Origin: Ruminococcus sp.
Lineage (GTDB): Bacteria > Bacillota > Clostridia > Lachnospirales > Lachnospiraceae
Assembly (NCBI GenBank): GCA_023663085.1
Contig: JAMPIB010000025.1
Coordinates: 1 to 45,549 of the forward strand
DNA length: 45,549 nt
Direction: 5' to 3'
Part shown: positions 15,679 through 22,592 of the stretch, in pieces
Position numbering within the stretch: the stretch's first letter is position 1
Layout of the letters: every line of letters starts with the position of its first letter
The notes under the pieces: generated by a model
What the model was told of the DNA's origin: nothing
Databases searched by the model: none
Seen by the model: only the letters and a program-made list of their open reading frames with translations
Position numbers and translations under genes: made by a program

Positions 15679-15852
15679 AATATAATCTCCTTTCTTTTAC
15701 ATTTGCTAATCGTGCAGAAATCAACCGGATATTTGGTTGCCGTTCTGCATAAACGACAAATAAAACTTAATCAGCCATGCCGATCGTTATATACCATGTT
15801 TTATTATATTTGCGGCAGCTTTTTCTTCATCCCATTCAAAATGAAAATCCAT
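15665..15852 (-). pseudogene. brnT: BrnT toxin pseudogene, internally deleted
   Basis: Translating the minus strand from ATG 15852 gives MDFHFEWDEEKAAANIIKHG, the diagnostic BrnT N terminus, then a stop. After a frame change the text resumes as TIGMAD, an in-frame TAA, and then VLFVVYAERQPNIRLISAR followed by LANVKERRLYYGII and the stop at 15665. The second part is a standard BrnT C terminus, including the RLISAR/KERRLYY catalytic and structural segment. Intact BrnT is about 90 residues; roughly 95-100 bp are missing between KHG and TIGM. The deletion, frameshift and nonsense codon together show a dead RNase toxin. Confidence 0.85.
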
Positions 15853-16038
15853 ATGAGCCCTATCCTTATATATTATAGTTTGAGATATATTGTATAGTGC
15901 TTATTGTGGATATTGTAACATATTTTTTCGGATTTGAAAATGGAAACAATATTGAAATTATGGAAGCAAAAATGGTAAAGATTATTGGATTAATGAAGAA
16001 TACTGGCATTTCCAAACATACTGTGATAAAATGGTTCT

Positions 16039-17166
16039 ATGGACGACTTTAGAAGACAGTACAGTGAAGAGCTGGCTTATCAGGAGATAAAATCAAATAA
16101 ACATACGTTAAAATGCTTTTTCTGGTTCCTTATCGCGGTCGCTTTTATCTGGCTGCTTACAGTGATCGGTTTTTTTGAGGTGGATAAAAAACTCATCACC
16201 ATCGCTTTTGTATCCAATATCATCCTGTTCATACCGGCTGTTTATATTTCTGTAAAAAGCGATCTGTCGAAACTGTGGATCAAATATTTTCTTTTATCAC
16301 TGATCTGTGTTGTGACGGCGGTGATCACAGCTTTTTTATCTTTTCATGCGGTGCTTATCTATGTAGTGCCGCTGCTTCTGGCTATTCAGTACAGGAGGCG
16401 TGCGACGATCTGGTTTGTGTATGTACTCAACACGGTCACGATGTTGATCAGTTCACTGGCCAGCTTTTATTATGGACTCTGTGATCTGAACCTTTTATTG
16501 CAGAGCCAGCATGTCAGGAACTGGTATCTGGAGATTGTCACAGAGGGGACGCTTAGTCTTCCTTTTAATGAAAACCCGGTGTTCATCATCATTGTATTTG
16601 AAGTTTTTCCCAGAAGTATCATACTTTTTGTCTTTTCCATCATGCTGCAGTATACGATAGTGAGCAGCAACGAGGACGCATACAGGATTGCACAGCTTAC
16701 TTATTTGAAAGAAACCGATACCAGGACAAGAGTTTTTAACAAAAATAAATATACGGAGATGGCGGCCGGATATTATCCGAAGCTAGAACGAATTGCGGTG
16801 TTATTCTGGGATCTGAACAATTTAAAGGTGATAAACGATAAATATGGTCATGCCGTGGGCGATAAGGTCATAGAAAAATTTTCTTCGGAACTGTATCTTC
16901 ATGCGGATGACAGGCGGCGTGTGTACAGGATCGGCGGGGATGAATTTTTGCTGATAATAGACGGCCCGGAGCAGGATGAAGCGGAGAATGTCATACGTTC
17001 CGTGCGTGGAAGGCTGGCGGCGTATAATGCGGACAATGAGATTAAAATATCCAGTGCCGTCGGCCTGGCGGCAGGGTGCGGGTCAGACATCCTTGAGGTG
17101 GTAAAAATGGCGGATGCCCGTATGTATGAGAATAAAAAACGCAGTAAGGAGAGCAGGAGATCATGA
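16039..17166 (+). CDS. Membrane-bound diguanylate cyclase (GGDEF)
   Basis: A 375-residue protein with about six N-terminal membrane helices (residues ~25-215) and a C-terminal GGDEF domain. The catalytic motif GGDEF is intact at 299-303, with the upstream DLNNLKVINDKYGHAVGD metal- and GTP-binding segment. It should make cyclic di-GMP. No RxxD inhibitory site lies five residues before the motif, so product feedback is probably absent. The ribosome site is weak, which leaves the start uncertain. The next gene overlaps by 4 bp. Confidence 0.92.
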   Translation: MDDFRRQYSEELAYQEIKSNKHTLKCFFWFLIAVAFIWLLTVIGFFEVDKKLITIAFVSNIILFIPAVYISVKSDLSKLWIKYFLLSLICVVTAVITAFLSFHAVLIYVVPLLLAIQYRRRATIWFVYVLNTVTMLISSLASFYYGLCDLNLLLQSQHVRNWYLEIVTEGTLSLPFNENPVFIIIVFEVFPRSIILFVFSIMLQYTIVSSNEDAYRIAQLTYLKETDTRTRVFNKNKYTEMAAGYYPKLERIAVLFWDLNNLKVINDKYGHAVGDKVIEKFSSELYLHADDRRRVYRIGGDEFLLIIDGPEQDEAENVIRSVRGRLAAYNADNEIKISSAVGLAAGCGSDILEVVKMADARMYENKKRSKESRRS

Positions 17167-18086
17167 TAGTTTTTCTGGGGATAGTCGTGCTGGTTTTGCT
17201 TTTTCTGGTATCCATATATGTCCTGTATCATGAGGTGTTCTGTCATCCGCTAAGGAAAAGGCGGGAAGTACATGAGATTCCGGACAGTGATATCTACAGG
17301 ATGCACAAGGAGAAAATGCTGGCATGTATAGCGGATATGGAGAGGACGCCTCATGAAGAGGTCAGCATTGTCTCGGCGGATGGTCTGCGGCTTTGCGGGC
17401 ATCTGTATCAGATGCGCGAGGGCGCGCCGCTTGTCATTTTCTTTCATGGATACCACGGGGTGTATGCCTGGGACGGCTACGGTTTTTTTAAAATCTGTAA
17501 AAAGAACGGTTACAATATCCTGTTGATCGACGAGCGGGCGCATGGAAAAAGTGAGGGAAATGTCATTACGTTCGGCATTAAGGAACGTCATGATTGTAAA
17601 TTGTGGGTGGAATATGCCCTGGAACGTTTCGGAGCGCATAGCGGTATTTTTCTGGCCGGGGTATCTATGGGTGCAGCCACTGTCATGATGGCCTCTGAAC
17701 TTGAACTGCCGGAGAATGTAAAAGCGATCATAGCGGATTGCGGCTATTCCGAACCTGCAGAAATTATCAGGGAAACCATGAGAAAGATGGGACTCCCGGA
17801 CAGGCTGCTCTATCCGTTTATCAGACTGGGCGCACGGCTGTTCGGACATTTTGATCTGGAAGAGGCGTCGCCATTACAGGCGGTCAGGAAACTGAACATT
17901 CCTATTTTATTTATCCAGGGGGATTTAGACGACGTCGTTCCGGTGGCTATGGGGGAGGAACTTTATGCGGCCTGTGTATCGGAAAAAGAGCGGCTGCTTG
18001 TGGCGGGTGCGGGTCATGCCAACAGTGCCGTGACCGGCTTTGAGGATTATGAAGGGGCCGTTATGCGGTTATTGGAGAAAAATTAG
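17163..18086 (+). CDS. Membrane-anchored alpha/beta hydrolase
   Basis: A 307-residue protein with an N-terminal anchor helix (residues 2-22) and an alpha/beta hydrolase domain: oxyanion loop FFHGYHG, nucleophile elbow AGVSMGAA with Ser168, acid in GDLDDVVP and catalytic His in GAGHANS. The layout matches the YqkD-like serine hydrolases of Firmicutes. The substrate is unknown. It is translationally coupled to the upstream GGDEF gene and followed 18 nt later by a second one, so it may act in or near a cyclic-di-GMP pathway. Confidence 0.88.
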   Translation: MIVFLGIVVLVLLFLVSIYVLYHEVFCHPLRKRREVHEIPDSDIYRMHKEKMLACIADMERTPHEEVSIVSADGLRLCGHLYQMREGAPLVIFFHGYHGVYAWDGYGFFKICKKNGYNILLIDERAHGKSEGNVITFGIKERHDCKLWVEYALERFGAHSGIFLAGVSMGAATVMMASELELPENVKAIIADCGYSEPAEIIRETMRKMGLPDRLLYPFIRLGARLFGHFDLEEASPLQAVRKLNIPILFIQGDLDDVVPVAMGEELYAACVSEKERLLVAGAGHANSAVTGFEDYEGAVMRLLEKN

Positions 18087-18104
18087 CAAAGAGGTACGTT
18101 TATT

Positions 18105-19595
18105 ATGTTGCTGAAAACATCGGCGGTATGTTTTATGTTCATTTTGTATATGACAGGGTTTTATTATAGAAAACCGCATATTCCTATCAGATCTACCAGA
18201 ATATTCCGGACGCTGATTGGAGTAACTTTTATCAATACGCTGTTTGATATGATCACGCTCTATACGGTCAATCACAGAGATACCGTTCCGGAGCAGGTGA
18301 ATCTGGCCGCGCACATCGTTTATCTGCTGTCTATATTAGGATTTATTTATATTTTATTCTTATATATGAGAAGTTATCTGGCGGTAAGATTACAGTTTTC
18401 CACTTTTGTAAAAGGGCTTCAATTTCTGCCCTTTGCGATATCCACAATAGGGATATTGATCCTGCCGATCATCTACGTGCACGGAGAAACAACGGATTAT
18501 TCGCTGGGGCCGAAGGCGTATTCACTTTATTTCGGCGTGGTCATTTATCTGCTGCTCATTTTGTATTATTGTCTGCGGTACTGGGATATTCTGGATGGGG
18601 AGAAAAGGATGGCCATCATACTGGCTGTGCCGATCTTTGTAGTCGTTTCGCTCATCCAGATGTTCATACCGGAGACTCTGCTGGTGGTCGTGGCTTCGAC
18701 ACTTATCATGTTGGGTCTGATCCTCAGCAATGAGAATACGGAAAAATATGTGGATGAAAAAACGGCGCTCTTTAACCAGTATTCTTTTGAAACGGTTCTG
18801 GAGGAACTTGATTTTGAAAAGCAGAAAATGCGTATCGCCCTGTTATGTTTCTGCAAGACGGAAAGTAATCATGACTGGAAACAGGACGTTCTGATCCTGC
18901 AGGATGTCCATAAGGAACTCAGGCAGTATCGTGTGAGCGGTTATCGTGTTTGTGAAAACGGGGCTGCCTTTATCTGCGCATCTGAAGAAAAGGCACAGAT
19001 GATGCTGGAAGAGATAAAGGACTTTATAGAGATAAGGTACGGTAAGGAGAACGTGAGTATTGAGACGAAACTGCTTCTGCCGGAAGAAGCGGATTCCAAA
19101 TACGGCTGTATGCAGAATGTCATTGCTTTTTGTACGGAGGCAGGCAGAAATTTCGCCTATGTCGATTATCTGACGCACATCTATAACCGCAACGCTTTAG
19201 AGCGTGATCTGGCGAAGGTAAAAGAGGGGGATGACGGTTATTATATCATAGCCGATCTGAACGATCTAAAAATAGTCAATGATACGATAGGCCATTCAGC
19301 GGGCGATGCGCTGCTGCAGGGATTTGCGGGTCTGCTGGAAAATACGGCCGGCGAGGATGGCAGGGCGTATCGGCAGGGCGGTGACGAATTTGCACTCTTG
19401 TATCATCGGGATGCGCGGCAGTTCATTAATAAACTGGCGGAGAATTGCAAGATTTATAACAGATCCAGCAATATTCCTCTCAGTTATGCCATAGGTTATT
19501 GTGCGCTTAACGATGCCGATTATATGGACGCGGCGGATCAGATGATGTATGCGGATAAAAAGAAGATAAAAGAGCGGCGGAAAAATGGAAACTGA
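18105..19595 (+). CDS. Membrane GGDEF protein with unusual linker
   Basis: A 496-residue protein with about seven N-terminal helices (to ~215), a cytoplasmic linker of ~125 residues, and a C-terminal GGDEF domain. Its active-site motif (GGDEF 425-429) and DLNDLKIVNDTIGHSAGD segment are intact; there is no RxxD inhibitory site. The linker (about 235-345, starting FNQYSFETVLEELDFEKQ) looks like a second, degenerate GGDEF-like domain, since it repeats the beginning of that fold without the signature; this is an inference. Third gene of the 16039 operon. Its stop codon abuts the -35 of the next promoter. Confidence 0.9.
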   Translation: MLLKTSAVCFMFILYMTGFYYRKPHIPIRSTRIFRTLIGVTFINTLFDMITLYTVNHRDTVPEQVNLAAHIVYLLSILGFIYILFLYMRSYLAVRLQFSTFVKGLQFLPFAISTIGILILPIIYVHGETTDYSLGPKAYSLYFGVVIYLLLILYYCLRYWDILDGEKRMAIILAVPIFVVVSLIQMFIPETLLVVVASTLIMLGLILSNENTEKYVDEKTALFNQYSFETVLEELDFEKQKMRIALLCFCKTESNHDWKQDVLILQDVHKELRQYRVSGYRVCENGAAFICASEEKAQMMLEEIKDFIEIRYGKENVSIETKLLLPEEADSKYGCMQNVIAFCTEAGRNFAYVDYLTHIYNRNALERDLAKVKEGDDGYYIIADLNDLKIVNDTIGHSAGDALLQGFAGLLENTAGEDGRAYRQGGDEFALLYHRDARQFINKLAENCKIYNRSSNIPLSYAIGYCALNDADYMDAADQMMYADKKKIKERRKNGN

Positions 19596-19624
19596 TTGAC
19601 AGGAGCAGGAACGGGCTGTATACT
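19596..19624 (+). promoter_or_regulatory. Promoter of the HMA/DUF6796 operon
   Basis: TTGACA (19596-19601), 17 nt, TATACT (19619-19624), starting immediately after the stop of the GGDEF gene. A GTTAG-N6-CTAAC palindrome begins 10 nt after the -10, so it would cover the first transcribed bases. Confidence 0.75.
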
Positions 19625-19634
19625 GGAAACAAGA

Positions 19635-19650
19635 GTTAGGCATTACTAAC
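19635..19650. promoter_or_regulatory. GTTAG-N6-CTAAC operator, site A
   Basis: GTTAGGCATTACTAAC, a 16-bp palindrome just downstream of the -10 box. Four more copies occur in this window at promoters of related genes (36862, 36905, 39967, 40034). Probable repressor site. Confidence 0.75.
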
Positions 19651-19676
19651 CACAAAGTGAAAAGGAGCGGATCTAT

Positions 19677-19928
19677 ATGGTAAAGATTACATTGGCAATC
19701 GACGGAATGGCCTGCGGGATGTGTGAGGCACATATCAACGATGCGGTCAGAAATGCTTTTCCGGTGAAAAAGGTAAGCAGTTCGCATACGAAGAAGCAGA
19801 CGGTCATTATCGCACCACAGGAGATTCCGGAACAGGAATTAAGGGACGTGATCGGAAAGACGGGATACAGCGTTGTGTCGGTGGACAGCGAGCCGTATGA
19901 GAAAAAGGGGTTATTCGGATGCCGGTAA
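19677..19928 (+). CDS. Heavy-metal-associated (HMA) domain protein
   Basis: An 83-residue protein forming one HMA fold, with the metal-binding loop GMACGMC at residues 10-16 (the usual GMxCxxC) and strand-helix pattern through residue ~70. The tail ends in a cysteine (GLFGCR). It could be a copper chaperone or a metal sensor domain. A strong AAAGGAG site precedes the start. It is the first gene behind site A and overlaps the next by 10 bp. Confidence 0.85.
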   Translation: MVKITLAIDGMACGMCEAHINDAVRNAFPVKKVSSSHTKKQTVIIAPQEIPEQELRDVIGKTGYSVVSVDSEPYEKKGLFGCR

Positions 19929-20320
19929 AAGTGGAGAGCATGACACCCTCCATTCCGGCGTTGCTGGAAATTATAAAAGGCTGCCTGAAATCGCTTGGTT
20001 TTAAGGGATGTATTTCCTATATGAAAAAACTAAGTCAAGGCAGAAAATCTTTGGAAAGCCGCATGAAGAAAGCGAAAAAGAATTTTATCAAGATTGAACT
20101 CGTGGCAGTCACCAAACCTTATCAGGGACAGGGATATATGAGGAAAACACTTGACATCGCTTTTGGGGCAGGGCAGGAAAAGAAACTTCCCTGTATTCTG
20201 GATACGGACGGCAGGCTGAAACGGGATAAATATATCAGCGTGGGAATGCAGCTTGCAGGAACGAGGAAAATAGAAGAGGGTCTGTATTTATATGATCTTA
20301 TAAAAACAACAGAAAGATAA
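19919..20320 (+). CDS. GNAT-like acetyltransferase, C-terminal portion
   Basis: A 133-residue protein whose second half carries GNAT motif A (ELVAVTKPYQGQGYMRKTLD, with the QGxGY acetyl-CoA loop) and the following motif B strand-helix (LPCILDTDGRLKRDKYISVG). The first ~60 residues are basic and lack the N-terminal strands expected of a complete GNAT, so this is either a truncated gene or a minimal acetyltransferase. It has a usable AAGGGG ribosome site and overlaps the HMA gene by 10 bp, so it is probably still translated. Confidence 0.65.
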   Translation: MPVKVESMTPSIPALLEIIKGCLKSLGFKGCISYMKKLSQGRKSLESRMKKAKKNFIKIELVAVTKPYQGQGYMRKTLDIAFGAGQEKKLPCILDTDGRLKRDKYISVGMQLAGTRKIEEGLYLYDLIKTTER

Positions 20321-20333
20321 GGGGTATCGCGTA

Positions 20334-20984
20334 ATGAACATGATTTTCGGATTTTTAGGACTTGCAGGGGGAATCCTCTGCGCGATAGGGGATATACTTT
20401 TCGACTTAAAAGGAAAAGGGAATCAAAAACTTGGCGCTTCGGGAATGATCGACAGCAACTGGGTGAAGATGCCCTATTGGAGATTCGGCGCGTCTATACT
20501 GGTGGCTTTTTTGGGGGACGTTCTGCTGGGATTTGGCTTTTACGCGCTGGTCGGTCAGATCAACGGTGGGCACGGTACGCTGGCGGCAGTCATCGCCATA
20601 TGCGGGTATGTGAGCGTCATTGCCGGATTTTTTATCCATACGGTTTTGTGCATACAACCGATAATCTATAAAAAAATCATGGAAACGGATAATCCTAAAC
20701 TGGCTGACGATGTGTTAGGCGCATACTATAAAGCTGTTCTGCCGCCGTTTTTCATCGGATACGGGTTTATGCTTGTGGCGACGGTATGCGTTATCATTGC
20801 CATTGTAAAAGGTATTTTGGATGTGCCGACATGGTTCGTGCTGCTCAATCCCTTTGTGTTTTTGATAGTGGGAGTGAGCTTTAGAAAGATAAAGCCGGAC
20901 TGGTTTTATGACCTGCCGGGCATTATCATGCCGAGCCTTGGGATGGGGATGTTCGGAGTGATCGCAGTTGTGAGTATGCTTTGA
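20334..20984 (+). CDS. DUF6796-like membrane protein
   Basis: A 216-residue protein with about six helices. The first helix contains GGILCAIGDILFD, which has a GxGD pattern shared with the products at 38529 (MGSGDWLMMYG) and 39206 (CGIGDWLIGYE). A tryptophan-containing MPYWRF loop and a VPTWFVLLNP segment also have counterparts there. I therefore treat the three as paralogs. No function is known. It lies in the operon controlled by site A. It might be a transporter or sensor, but nothing catalytic is visible. Confidence 0.75.
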   Translation: MNMIFGFLGLAGGILCAIGDILFDLKGKGNQKLGASGMIDSNWVKMPYWRFGASILVAFLGDVLLGFGFYALVGQINGGHGTLAAVIAICGYVSVIAGFFIHTVLCIQPIIYKKIMETDNPKLADDVLGAYYKAVLPPFFIGYGFMLVATVCVIIAIVKGILDVPTWFVLLNPFVFLIVGVSFRKIKPDWFYDLPGIIMPSLGMGMFGVIAVVSML

Positions 20985-20996
20985 GGGAGGATATAT

Positions 20997-21488
20997 ATGG
21001 TAACATTTTTACTTTCATTACTTGTGATAGCTGGAATTACCCTGATGCTGTATGCAGCGGTCGCGCTGGTGCAGGATAAGCGTTTTTTTGGTTCTGCGCC
21101 CAGGGACGCGCAGGAACTGATACAGCCCAAACCGGAACGCTTTAAAGGGCAGCATTTGCTTGGCTGGGCGCTTTTGCTCTTAAGTCTGCTGATGCTCATA
21201 GCGGCGGCGCTTTGGGCTGTATGGGACGGCGTGCGGAACAATTTTGGATTCTGGCAGTTTTTTGCGAGATTCCTGACCATACTGTATGCTTATAAGGCAT
21301 ACGATATGATCTGTTTTGACTTTATACTGGTGACCCGTACCCGTTTCTTTCAGCACTATTATCCGGAAGTAGATGTATGTGAGAGTTTTCACAAATATGG
21401 TTTTAACTTAAAAAGCCAGATAATCCGCATTATCGTTTATCCGTTTCTGTGCGCATTGATCGCGGGGATATGCGGCAGCTTTCTATAG
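20997..21488 (+). CDS. Hypothetical membrane protein
   Basis: A 163-residue protein with four helices (residues ~2-22, 54-78, 90-110 and 140-160). A conserved-looking loop YDMICFDFILVTRTRFF follows helix 3. I do not recognise the family by name. It starts 12 nt after the DUF6796-like gene behind GGGAGG, so it belongs to the same operon. The frame-broken ORF at 21545 may encode a relative of its first half. Confidence 0.7.
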   Translation: MVTFLLSLLVIAGITLMLYAAVALVQDKRFFGSAPRDAQELIQPKPERFKGQHLLGWALLLLSLLMLIAAALWAVWDGVRNNFGFWQFFARFLTILYAYKAYDMICFDFILVTRTRFFQHYYPEVDVCESFHKYGFNLKSQIIRIIVYPFLCALIAGICGSFL

Positions 21489-21544
21489 AATGACGGAGTG
21501 CGGATTCTGGTGTGATTTCAGATACAGCAGAAAGGGGTAAGGCA

Positions 21545-21786
21545 ATGGTTTTTATTTAAACAATCCGCTGAGGGGTATTTTCTTTTATCCAAAGCCAGTG
21601 CGGCAGCGGGTTTTTGAAATGGAATTGGTTACGGAAGAAGAAACAAAAAGGCGTAAAGCCACATTTTTTACCGTGCTTGTTCTGGGAGTGCTTATCCTGC
21701 CGGTGGTTTTTATCGGAGGCTGGAGCGGGATTTCCGATTTCAGGACGGCGTTTATTCACGGAGGAGAATTTAATGAGGCCATCTGA
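21545..21786 (+). pseudogene. Small membrane protein with a one-base frame break and truncated end
   Basis: ATG 21545, preceded by AAAGGGG, runs into a stop after four codons. If the T5 run at 21549-21553 had one more T, the frame would read MVFYLNNPLRGIFFYPKPV and continue open for 80 residues to 21786, with one membrane helix (FFTVLVLGVLILPVVFIGGW). The downstream part is also readable from a GTG at 21598. The protein ends inside the start of the ATC-hydrolase gene and looks truncated. The break could be a real mutation, a sequencing error or phase variation. Confidence 0.55.
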
Positions 21787-22486
21787 ATTGCATATCGACT
21801 TGAACAGACATATTTTATACTCGCCAGAAATGGAGAAGGTCATCCGGAAAAAGTTATCCGAAAGATACGATTCAGACGGTGCAGATCAAGTATGGGAAAA
21901 AATTCAACTGCAATATGCAGCTTTCCTAAAGGATCTTCCGTATCTTGGCGGGAAGAAGAACACGCACAACGGCGTGGGCGGAACATATGATTGTATTATG
22001 CTTTTTGCATATTATGAGGTTCTTGATCCAAAGCCATCTATCAACGAACTTTACGAAATGAATGTGGAAGTATTTCTGCCGGCTTTTCAGAAAATGGCTG
22101 GTGTAGTCAATCCAAACAAACCATTGCTCCTAAGGCTTCTGCATCTGGCTTTTGTGATAACAGCGAAAAAGGATAATAAATCTCCAAAGCAACCGACAGG
22201 TTACATCATGGAAGTAGAGCCATACAGCAAAACAGAAGGTGTGAGATACCATTTCCACCGCTGCCCGATTGCAGAATTCGCAAAAGAACACGGTTATCTG
22301 GATATTATGCCCGCATTCTGCAACACCGATTATCCGGCGATGGATATGATAAATGGCGCGTTGATTCGCAGGCACACCTGTGCCAACAGCAATATATGTG
22401 ATTATTGGATTGTGGGAGACCAAAGTGAGATAGCAAAAAAACACCCGCGAAAAACAGATGAAAAGGGATATTGGTATAATGATTAA
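21773..22486 (+). CDS. L-2-amino-thiazoline-4-carboxylic acid hydrolase family protein
   Basis: A 237-residue protein matching the ATC_hydrolase family in its C-terminal part: RCPIAEFAKEHGYLDIMP, CNTDYPAMDMINGALIR and CDYWIV, with the conserved cysteines (about 165, 183 and 203). Characterised members open the thiazoline ring on the route to L-cysteine, but most homologs are untested, so the substrate here is open. The start at 21773 has GGAGGAG 6 nt upstream. It lies at the end of the site-A gene group and meets a converging GH3 gene across a shared terminator. Confidence 0.8.
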   Translation: MRPSELHIDLNRHILYSPEMEKVIRKKLSERYDSDGADQVWEKIQLQYAAFLKDLPYLGGKKNTHNGVGGTYDCIMLFAYYEVLDPKPSINELYEMNVEVFLPAFQKMAGVVNPNKPLLLRLLHLAFVITAKKDNKSPKQPTGYIMEVEPYSKTEGVRYHFHRCPIAEFAKEHGYLDIMPAFCNTDYPAMDMINGALIRRHTCANSNICDYWIVGDQSEIAKKHPRKTDEKGYWYND

Positions 22487-22522
22487 AGCGACATCTTTCA
22501 CCCGAAGAAGGAAAAACAGATT

Positions 22523-22558
22523 AATAGCAGAGCCATTGCAATGTGGTTCTGCTATTTG
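22523..22558. terminator. Bidirectional terminator
   Basis: A 12-bp stem, AATAGCAGAGCC (22523-22534) with GGTTCTGCTATT (22545-22556), containing one G-T pair, sits between two converging genes. The T/A-rich flanks are short. Confidence 0.6.
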
Positions 22559-22592
22559 TGTCTGCTTATGACCTGCCGGGTTATGCAAAGAA

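Noticed and set aside
15703-15897. A 64-codon plus-strand frame
   Set aside because: It is the antisense of the BrnT remnant; the minus strand carries the recognisable protein ends.
15950-16065. Small HTH-like ORF before the first GGDEF gene
   Set aside because: The 26-codon frame around ISKHTVIKWFY is too short for a functional regulator and overlaps the GGDEF start in another frame; no ribosome site.
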